Below are positions 22,001-31,299 of a DNA stretch of 64,000 nt, one piece after another (the stretch's first letter is position 1; every line of letters begins with the position of its first letter). The stretch covers positions 1,488,001 through 1,552,000 of the forward strand of contig JBBELK010000030.1 of the NCBI GenBank assembly GCA_037783545.1, given 5' to 3'. This DNA comes from Henricia sp. BOLD:AAB3569. Taxonomy: Eukaryota > Echinodermata > Asteroidea > Spinulosida > Echinasteridae. Both the position numbers and the translations under genes were made by a program. Under the pieces are notes generated by a model, which saw only the letters and a list, made by a program, of their open reading frames with translations, had not been told where the DNA came from and did no database searches.

Positions 22001-23608
22001 GTCAATTTTCTATGACAAGTGCGCAATATAGAGAGTTTAGGGCATGCAAAATTTGAAGTTCGTCGGAACATTTTTCGACCTCCAAATTTTCCGACGTTTG
22101 GACCACACTTTGACCAAATTGCCGAGCCAAACTGCGGTGCGTTAACGACAGTCCGAATGACTGAGCATGCGCACAACTCAGGAGTACCCCAAATAGGTGT
22201 GTACAGACAGCCACGGTTTGCGTGAGAGCAGTCAGGAAGCCTCAACCCAGTTTTTTCTAAACTTTGAAGTTTCTCTGCCATTTCCCGGCGAAAGTCTTTC
22301 AATTTTTTATGACAAGTGCGCAATATAGAGAGTTTAGGGCATGCAAAATTTGAAGTTCGTCGGAACATTTTTCGACCTCCAAATTTGCCGACGTTTGGAC
22401 CACACTTTGACCAAATTGCCGAGCCAAACTGCGGTGCGTTAACGACAGTCCGAATGACTGAGCATGCCCACAACTCAGGAGTACCCCAAAGAGGTGTGTA
22501 CAGACAGCCACGGTTTGCGTGAGAGCAGTCAGGAAGCCTCAACCCAGTTTTTTCTAAACTTTGAAATTTCTCTGCCATTTCCCGGCGAAAGTCTGTCAAT
22601 TTTTTTTGACAAGTGCGCAATATAGAGAGTTTAGGGCATGCAAAATTTGAAGTTCGTCGGAACATTTTTCGACCTCCAAATTTGCCGACGTTTGGACCAC
22701 ACTTTGACCAAATTGCCGAGCCAAACTGCGGTGCGTTAACGACAGTCCGAATGACTGAGCATGCGCACAACTCAGGAGTACCCCAAAGAGGTGTGTACAG
22801 ACAGCCACGGTTTGCGTGAGAGCAGTCAGGAAGCCTCAACCCAGTTTTTTCTAAACTTTGAAATTTCTCTGCCATTTCCCGGCGAAAGTCTGTCAATTTT
22901 TTATGACAAGTGCGCAATATAGAGAGTTTAGGGCATGCAAAATTTGAAGTTCGTCGGAACATTTTTCGACCTCCAAATTTGCCGACGTTTGGACCACACT
23001 TTGACCAAATTGCCGAGCCAAACTGCGGTGCGTTAACGACAGTCCGAATGACTGAGCATGCGCACAACTCAGGAGTACCCCAAAGAGGTGTGTACAGATA
23101 GCCACGGTTTGCGTGAGAGCAGTCAGGAAGCCTCAACCCAGTTTTTTCTAAACTTTGACATTTCTCTGCCATTTCCCGGCGAAAGTCTGTCAATTTTTTA
23201 TGACAAGTGCGCAATATAGAGAGTTTAGGGCATGCAAAATTTGAAGTTCGTTGGAACATTTTTCGACCTCCAAATTTGCCGACGTTTGGACCACACTTTG
23301 ACCAAATTGCCGAGCCAAACTGCGGTGCGTTAACGACAGTCCGAATGACTGAGCATGCGCACAACTCAGGAGTACCCCAAAGAGGTGTGTACAGACAGCC
23401 ACGGTTTGCGTGAGAGCAGTCAGGAAGCCTCAACCCAGTTTTTTCTAAACTTTGAAATTTCTCTGCCATTTCCCGGCGAAAGTCTGTCAATTTGTTATGA
23501 CAAGTGCGCAATATAGAGAGTTTAGGGCATGCAAAATTTGAAGTTCGTCGGAACATTTTTCGACCTCCAAATTTTCCGACGTTTGGACCACACTTTGACC
23601 AAATTGCC
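19032..23608 (+). repeat. Hexamer higher-order repeat, 1782-bp period (copy 1)
   Basis: Six distinct monomers repeat at 1782 bp. The marks, in order, are: plain or TTTTTTTTGAC; TGTACAGATAG followed by GACATTTC; TTCGTTGGAAC; CAATTTGTTATGAC with TTTTCCGACG and CCAAATAGG; CAATTTTCTATGAC with TTTTCCGACG and AAGTCTTTC; CATGCCCACAAC. For example, the GATAG monomer starts at 19329, 21111 and 22893. The third pass is interrupted in its fourth monomer by block 2 at 23609 and then continues on the other side. Confidence 0.92.
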
Positions 23609-23619
23609 TTTTTCTAAAA

Positions 23620-23643
23620 TGTTTTATTCGTCCGAATAAAACA
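23620..23643. repeat. Perfect 24-bp palindrome in block 2
   Basis: Sequence and offset (11 bp from the block's left end) match block 1: 11-bp arms and a 2-bp spacer. Confidence 0.93.
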
Positions 23644-23695
23644 CGCTAACCAGTCCAACGTTGTTACCGATAGAACCAGTGCTTCAGGCGTTGTC

Positions 23696-23966
23696 GTTGC
23701 CAGTCCAGGTCATTTATCCACTAAGCGTTCGCCGTTATTGCCAAATTTCCTCATTCGTAGTCGTTGCCAGTCCAGGTCATTTATCCACTAAGCGTTCGCC
23801 GTTATTGCCAAATTTCCTCATTCGTAGTCGTTGCCAGTCCAGGTCATTTATCCACCAATTGTTCGCCGTTATTGCCAAATTTCCTCATTCGTTGTCGTTG
23901 CCAGTCCAGGTCATTTATCCACCAAATTTCCTCATTCGTTGTCGTTGCCAATCCAGGTCATTATCC
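23696..23966 (+). repeat. 67-bp minisatellite, three full units (block 2)
   Basis: Unit starts are at 23696, 23763, 23830 and 23897 (spacing 67), then a 47-bp unit leads to the diverged last copy at 23944. The first two units contain CACTAAGCGTTCGCC and the third CACCAATTGTTCGCC, so the expansion relative to block 1 duplicated the first unit type. Confidence 0.93.
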
Positions 23967-24335
23967 GGCGAGTATTCTCCATCACAATCATCACCAATCT
24001 TGGTCGATCGTGTCCGAGTATCAGGTCATATCCTTCGAGAAGCACCACAGGTACATCCTCATAAAACCACAATCGTCACCAGTCCAGGTCTGGAAGAATC
24101 AAGACCGCAGACTCGGATCCAATCGTGTTCCAAAATTGCATCGGCGTTCCCCGTGACGTACGTACTGGTCACTCCATCATTGAGCAACGTTCCAGGACAT
24201 CACGGGATTCCGCGAAAAACTCCTCCAAACTACCTATGTGCAAGGGTAGTCCTTTGGAAAGCGGTCATCACAGGCCAGCGAGGAAAGAACCCGTACGCCA
24301 ACCCGACCGCCCCAAACTGCGGTGCGTTAACGACC

Positions 24336-27300
24336 GAGCCAAACTGCGGTGCGTTAACGACAGTCCGAATGACTGAGCATGCGCACAACTCAGGAGTACC
24401 CCAAATAGGTGTGTACAGACAGCCACGGTTTGCGTGAGAGCAGTCAGGAAGCCTCAACCCATTTTTTTCTAAACTTTGAAGTTTCTCTGCCATTTCCCGG
24501 CGAAAGTCTGTCAATTTTCTATGACAAGTGCGCAATATAGAGAGTTTAGGGCATGCAAAATTTGAAGTTCGTCGGAACATTTTTCGACCTCCAAATTTTC
24601 CGACGTTTGGACCACACTTTGACCAAATTGCCGAGCCAAACTGCGGTGCGTTAACGACAGTCCGAATGACTGAGCATGCGCACAACTCAGGAGTACCCCA
24701 AATAGGTGTGTACAGACAGCCACGGTTTGCGTGAGAGCAGTCAGGAAGCCTCAACCCAGTTTTTTCTAAACTTTGAAGTTTCTCTGCCATTTCCCGGCGA
24801 AAGTCTTTCAATTTTTTATGACAAGTGCGCAATATAGAGAGTTTAGGGCATGCAAAATTTGAAGTTCGTCGGAACATTTTTCGACCTCCAAATTTGCCGA
24901 CGTTTGGACCACACTTTGACCAAATTGCCGAGCCAAACTGCGGTGCGTTAACGACAGTCCGAATGACTGAGCATGCCCACAACTCAGGAGTACCCCAAAG
25001 AGGTGTGTACAGACAGCCACGGTTTGCGTGAGAGCAGTCAGGAAGCCTCAACCCAGTTTTTTCTAAACTTTGAAATTTCTCTGCCATTTCCCGGCGAAAG
25101 TCTGTCAATTTTTTATGACAAGTGCGCAATATAGAGAGTTTAGGGCATGCAAAATTTGAAGTTCGTCGGAACATTTTTCGACCTCCAAATTTGCCGACGT
25201 TTGGACCACACTTTGACCAAATTGCCGAGCCAAACTGCGGTGCGTTAACGACAGTCCGAATGACTGAGCATGCGCACAACTCAGGAGTACCCCAAAGAGG
25301 TGTGTACAGACAGCCACGGTTTGCGTGAGAGCAGTCAGGAAGCCTCAACCCAGTTTTTTCTAAACTTTGAAATTTCTCTGCCATTTCCCGGCGAAAGTCT
25401 GTCAATTTTTTATGACAAGTGCGCAATATAGAGAGTTTAGGGCATGCAAAATTTGAAGTTCGTCGGAACATTTTTCGACCTCCAAATTTGCCGACGTTTG
25501 GACCACACTTTGACCAAATTGCCGAGCCAAACTGCGGTGCGTTAACTACAGTCCGAATGACTGAGCATGCGCACAACTCAGGAGTACCCCAAAGAGGTGT
25601 GTACAGACAGCCACGGTTTGCGTGAGAGCAGTCAGGAAGCCTCAACCCAGTTTTTTCTAAACTTTGAAATTTCTCTGCCATTTCCCGGCGAAAGTCTGTC
25701 AATTTTTTATGACAAGTGCGCAATATAGAGAGTTTAGGGCATGCAAAATTTGAAGTTCGTCGGAACATTTTTCGACCTCCAAATTTGCCGACGTTTGGAC
25801 CACACTTTGACCAAATTGCCGAGCCAAACTGCGGTGCGTTAACGACAGTCCGAATGACTGAGCATGCGCACAACTCAGGAGTACCCCAAATAGGTGTGTA
25901 CAGACAGCCACGGTTTGCGTGAGAGCAGTCAGGAAGCCTCAACCCAGTTTTTTCTAAACTTTGAAATTTCTCTGCCATTTCCCGGCGAAAGTCTGTCAAT
26001 TTTTTATGACAAGTGCGCAATATAGAGAGTTTAGGGCATGCAAAATTTGAAGTTCGTCGGAACATTTTTCGACCTCCAAATTTGCCGACGTTTGGACCAC
26101 ACTTTGACCAAATTGCCGAGCCAAACTGCGGTGCGTTAACGACAGTCCGAATGACTGAGCATGCGCACAACTCAGGAGTACCCCAAAGAGGTGTGTACAG
26201 ACAGCCACGGTTTGCGTGAGAGCAGTCAGGAAGCCTCAACCCAGTTTTTTCTAAACTTTGATATTTCTCTGCCATTTCCCGGCGAAAGTCTGTCAATTTT
26301 TTATGACAAGTGCGCAATATAGAGAGTTTAGGGCATGCAAAATTTGAAGTTCGTCGAAACATTTTTCGACCTCCAAATTTGCCGACGTTTGGACCACACT
26401 TTGACCAAATTGCCGAGCCAAACTGCGGTGCGTTAACGACAGTCCGAATGACTGAGCATGCGCACAACTCAGGAGTACCCCAAAGAGGTGTGTACAGATA
26501 GCCACGGTTTGCGTGAGAGCAGTCAGGAAGCCTCAACCCAGTTTTTTCTAAACTTTGACATTTCTCTGCCATTTCCCGGCGAAAGTCTGTCAATTTTTTA
26601 TGACAAGTGCGCAATATAGAGAGTTTAGGGCATGCAAAATTTGAAGTTCGTTGGAACATTTTTCGACCTCCAAATTTGCCGACGTTTGGACCACACTTTG
26701 ACCAAATTGCCGAGCCAAACTGCGGTGCGTTAACGACAGTCCGAATGACTGAGCATGCGCACAACTCAGGAGTACCCCAAAGAGGTGTGTACAGACAGCC
26801 ACGGTTTGCGTGAGAGCAGTCAGGAAGCCTCAACCCAGTTTTTTCTAAACTTTGAAATTTCTCTGCCATTTCCCGGCGAAAGTCTGTCAATTTGTTATGA
26901 CAAGTGCGCAATATAGAGAGTTTAGGGCATGCAAAATTTGAAGTTCGTCGGAACATTTTTCGACCTCCAAATTTTCCGACGTTTGGACCACACTTTGACC
27001 AAATTGCCGAGCCAAACTGCGGTGCGTTAACGACAGTCCGAATGACTGAGCATGCGCACAACTCAGGAGTACCCCAAATAGGTGTGTACAGACAGCCACG
27101 GTTTGCGTGAGAGCAGTCAGGAAGCCTCAACCCAGTTTTTTCTAAACTTTGAAGTTTCTCTGCCATTTCCCGGCGAAAGTCTGTCAATTTTCTATGACAA
27201 GTGCGCAATATAGAGAGTTTAGGGCATGCAAAATTTGAAGTTCGTCGGAACATTTTTCGACCTCCAAATTTTCCGACGTTTGGACCACACTTTGACCAAA

Positions 27301-30300
27301 TTGCCGAGCCAAACTGCGGTGCGTTAACGACAGTCCGAATGACTGAGCATGCGCACAACTCAGGAGTACCCCAAATAGGTGTGTACAGACAGCCACGGTT
27401 TGCGTGAGAGCAGTCAGGAAGCCTCAACCCAGTTTTTTCTAAACTTTGAAGTTTCTCTGCCATTTCCCGGCGAAAGTCTTTCAATTTTTTATGACAAGTG
27501 CGCAATATAGAGAGTTTAGGGCATGCAAAATTTGAAGTTCGTCGGAACATTTTTCGACCTCCAAATTTGCCGACGTTTGGACCACACTTTGACCAAATTG
27601 CCGAGCCAAACTGCGGTGCGTTAACGACAGTCCGAATGACTGAGCATGCCCACAACTCAGGAGTACCCCAAAGAGGTGTGTACAGACAGCCACGGTTTGC
27701 GTGAGAGCAGTCAGGAAGCCTCAACCCAGTTTTTTCTAAACTTTGAAATTTCTCTGCCATTTCCCGGCGAAAGTCTGTCAATTTTTTTTGACAAGTGCGC
27801 AATATAGAGAGTTTAGGGCATGCAAAATTTGAAGTTCGTCGGAACATTTTTCGACCTCCAAATTTGCCGACGTTTGGACCACACTTTGACCAAATTGCCG
27901 AGCCAAACTGCGGTGCGTTAACGACAGTCCGAATGACTGAGCATGCGCACAACTCAGGAGTACCCCAAAGAGGTGTGTACAGACAGCCACGGTTTGCGTG
28001 AGAGCAGTCAGGAAGCCTCAACCCAGTTTTTTCTAAACTTTGAAATTTCTCTGCCATTTCCCGGCGAAAGTCTGTCAATTTTTTATGACAAGTGCGCAAT
28101 ATAGAGAGTTTAGGGCATGCAAAATTTGAAGTTCGTCGGAACATTTTTCGACCTCCAAATTTGCCGACGTTTGGACCACACTTTGACCAAATTGCCGAGC
28201 CAAACTGCGGTGCGTTAACGACAGTCCGAATGACTGAGCATGCGCACAACTCAGGAGTACCCCAAAGAGGTGTGTACAGATAGCCACGGTTTGCGTGAGA
28301 GCAGTCAGGAAGCCTCAACCCAGTTTTTTCTAAACTTTGACATTTCTCTGCCATTTCCCGGCGAAAGTCTGTCAATTTTTTATGACAAGTGCGCAATATA
28401 GAGAGTTTAGGGCATGCAAAATTTGAAGTTCGTTGGAACATTTTTCGACCTCCAAATTTGCCGACGTTTGGACCACACTTTGACCAAATTGCCGAGCCAA
28501 ACTGCGGTGCGTTAACGACAGTCCGAATGACTGAGCATGCGCACAACTCAGGAGTACCCCAAAGAGGTGTGTACAGACAGCCACGGTTTGCGTGAGAGCA
28601 GTCAGGAAGCCTCAACCCAGTTTTTTCTAAACTTTGAAATTTCTCTGCCATTTCCCGGCGAAAGTCTGTCAATTTGTTATGACAAGTGCGCAATATAGAG
28701 AGTTTAGGGCATGCAAAATTTGAAGTTCGTCGGAACATTATTCGACCTCCAAATTTTCCGACGTTTGGACCACACTTTGACCAAATTGCCGAGCCAAACT
28801 GCGGTGCGTTAACGACAGTCCGAATGACTGAGCATGCGCACAACTCAGGAGTACCCCAAATAGGTGTGTACAGACAGCCACGGTTTGCGTGAGAGCAGTC
28901 AGGAAGCCTCAACCCAGTTTTTTCTAAACTTTGAAGTTTCTCTGCCATTTCCCGGCGAAAGTCTGTCAATTTTCTATGACAAGTGCGCAATATAGAGAGT
29001 TTAGGGCATGCAAAATTTGAAGTTCGTCGGAACATTTTTCGACCTCCAAATTTTCCGACGTTTGGACCACACTTTGACCAAATTGCCGAGCCAAACTGCG
29101 GTGCGTTAACGACAGTCCGAATGACTGAGCATGCGCACAACTCAGGAGTACCCCAAATAGGTGTGTACAGACAGCCACGGTTTGCGTGAGAGCAGTCAGG
29201 AAGCCTCAACCCAGTTTTTTCTAAACTTTGAAGTTTCTCTGCCATTTCCCGGCGAAAGTCTTTCAATTTTTTATGACAAGTGCGCAATATAGAGAGTTTA
29301 GGGCATGCAAAATTTGAAGTTCGTCGGAACATTTTTCGACCTCCAAATTTGCCGACGTTTGGACCACACTTTGACCAAATTGCCGAGCCAAACTGCGGTG
29401 CGTTAACGACAGTCCGAATGACTGAGCATGCCCACAACTCAGGAGTACCCCAAAGAGGTGTGTACAGACAGCCACGGTTTGCGTGAGAGCAGTCAGGAAG
29501 CCTCAACCCAGTTTTTTCTAAACTTTGAAATTTCTCTGCCATTTCCCGGCGAAAGTCTGTCAATTTTTTTTGACAAGTGCGCAATATAGAGAGTTTAGGG
29601 CATGCAAAATTTGAAGTTCGTCGGAACATTTTTCGACCTCCAAATTTGCCGACGTTTGGACCACACTTTGACCAAATTGCCGAGCCAAACTGCGGTGCGT
29701 TAACGACAGTCCGAATGACTGAGCATGCGCACAACTCAGGAGTACCCCAAAGAGGTGTGTACAGACAGCCACGGTTTGCGTGAGAGCAGTCAGGAAGCCT
29801 CAACCCAGTTTTTTCTAAACTTTGAAATTTCTCTGCCATTTCCCGGCGAAAGTCTGTCAATTTTTTATGACAAGTGCGCAATATAGAGAGTTTAGGGCAT
29901 GCAAAATTTGAAGTTCGTCGGAACATTTTTCGACCTCCAAATTTGCCGACGTTTGGACCACACTTTGACCAAATTGCCGAGCCAAACTGCGGTGCGTTAA
30001 CGACAGTCCGAATGACTGAGCATGCGCACAACTCAGGAGTACCCCAAAGAGGTGTGTACAGATAGCCACGGTTTGCGTGAGAGCAGTCAGGAAGCCTCAA
30101 CCCAGTTTTTTCTAAACTTTGACATTTCTCTGCCATTTCCCGGCGAAAGTCTGTCAATTTTTTATGACAAGTGCGCAATATAGAGAGTTTAGGGCATGCA
30201 AAATTTGAAGTTCGTTGGAACATTTTTCGACCTCCAAATTTGCCGACGTTTGGACCACACTTTGACCAAATTGCCGAGCCAAACTGCGGTGCGTTAACGA

Positions 30301-30572
30301 CAGTCCGAATGACTGAGCATGCGCACAACTCAGGAGTACCCCAAAGAGGTGTGTACAGACAGCCACGGTTTGCGTGAGAGCAGTCAGGAAGCCTCAACCC
30401 AGTTTTTTCTAAACTTTGAAATTTCTCTGCCATTTCCCGGCGAAAGTCTGTCAATTTGTTATGACAAGTGCGCAATATAGAGAGTTTAGGGCATGCAAAA
30501 TTTGAAGTTCGTCGGAACATTTTTCGACCTCCAAATTTTCCGACGTTTGGACCACACTTTGACCAAATTGCC
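24336..30572 (+). repeat. 297-bp satellite array, segment 3 (21 monomers)
   Basis: The length is exactly 21 x 297 bp, with no net indel. It starts at monomer position 109 and ends at 108. The first part continues the hexamer order interrupted by block 2. The monomers from about 25105 to 25995 are plain or carry CCAAATAGG, and the hexamer series restarts at 25996. No genes are seen. Confidence 0.97.
25996..30572 (+). repeat. Hexamer higher-order repeat, 1782-bp period (copy 2)
   Basis: This repeats the six-monomer series of 19032-23608 at an offset of 6,964 bp. The TGTACAGATAG monomer starts at 26293, 28075 and 29857, and the TTCGTTGGAAC monomer at 26590, 28372 and 30154. The third pass is again cut in its fourth monomer, by block 3. 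Confidence 0.92.
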
Positions 30573-30583
30573 TTTTTCTAAAA

Positions 30584-30607
30584 TGTTTTATTCGTCCGAA
30601 TAAAACA
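30584..30607. repeat. Perfect 24-bp palindrome in block 3
   Basis: Same 11-bp arms and 2-bp spacer, 11 bp from the block's left end. Confidence 0.93.
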
Positions 30608-30659
30608 CGCTAACCAGTCCAACGTTGTTACCGATAGAACCAGTGCTTCAGGCGTTGTC

Positions 30660-30930
30660 GTTGCCAGTCCAGGTCATTTATCCACTAAGCGTTCGCCGTT
30701 ATTGCCAAATTTCCTCATTCGTAGTCGTTGCCAGTCCAGGTCATTTATCCACTAAGCGTTCGCCGTTATTGCCAAATTTCCTCATTCGTAGTCGTTGCCA
30801 GTCCAGGTCATTTATCCACCAATTGTTCGCCGTTATTGCCAAATTTCCTCATTCGTTGTCGTTGCCAGTCCAGGTCATTTATCCACCAAATTTCCTCATT
30901 CGTTGTCGTTGCCAATCCAGGTCATTATCC
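30660..30930 (+). repeat. 67-bp minisatellite, three full units (block 3)
   Basis: Unit number and order match block 2: three 67-bp units, one 47-bp unit and a diverged terminal copy. Confidence 0.92.
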
Positions 30931-31299
30931 GGCGAGTATTCTCCATCACAATCATCACCAATCTTGGTCGATCGTGTCCGAGTATCAGGTCATATCCTTC
31001 GAGAAGCACCACAGGTACATCCTCATAAAACCACAATCGTCACCAGTCCAGGTCTGGAAGAATCAAGACCGCAGACTCGGATCCAATCGTGTTCCAAAAT
31101 TGCATCGGCGTTCCCCGTGACGTACGTACTGGTCACTCCATCATTGAGCAACGTTCCAGGACATCACGGGATTCCGCGAAAAACTCCTCCAAACTACCTA
31201 TGTGCAAGGGTAGTCCTTTGGAAAGCGGTCATCACAGGCCAGCGAGGAAAGAACCCGTACGCCAACCCGACCGCCCCAAACTGCGGTGCGTTAACGACC

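Larger units (their letters stand above)
1957..23608 (+). repeat. 297-bp satellite array, segment 2 (73 monomers)
   Basis: This segment resumes at monomer position 109 and ends at position 108. Its length of 21,652 bp equals 73 x 297 minus 29. That is explained by eight monomers with one extra T in the CCCAGTTTTTT run (near 4.46, 6.51, 10.37, 11.56, 12.45, 13.05, 13.94 and 14.54 kb), one 1-bp loss near 18.67 kb and one 36-bp deletion after 6286. Variant groups recur in blocks: CCAAATAGG for CCAAAGAGG, TTTTCCGACG for TTTGCCGACG, CAATTTGTTATGAC for CAATTTTTTATGAC, GAAGTTTCTC for GAAATTTCTC. These mark the higher-order repeats listed separately. No genes are seen. Confidence 0.97.
23609..24335 (+). 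other. Recurrent non-satellite block, copy 2 (727 bp)
   Basis: This copy has the same architecture as copy 1 but three full 67-bp units. The left junction is TTGCC|TTTTTCTAAA and the right junction GTTAACGACC|GAGCC. It carries CAGGCG near 23688, shared with copies 3 and 6, where copies 1, 4 and 5 have CAGCCG. The flanking satellite resumes exactly at monomer position 109. A plus-strand open frame crosses the block (23661-24437), but it passes through the minisatellite in all three phases and is not preserved in the other copies. Confidence 0.9.
30573..31299 (+). other. Recurrent non-satellite block, copy 3 (727 bp)
   Basis: I see no difference from copy 2, and it sits in an equivalent place (offset 6,964 bp). 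It is therefore best explained as a passenger of the large tandem duplication rather than a separate insertion. The left junction is after position 108 and the right junction before position 109 of the monomer. Confidence 0.9.

Noticed and set aside
23661..24437. 258-codon plus-strand open frame across block 2 (also in blocks 3 and 4) as a transposon protein
   Set aside because: The 67-bp units shift the frame, so the same DNA is read in three frames. Blocks 1, 5 and 6 give differently phased or broken frames. The right end runs into satellite. No known domain is seen.
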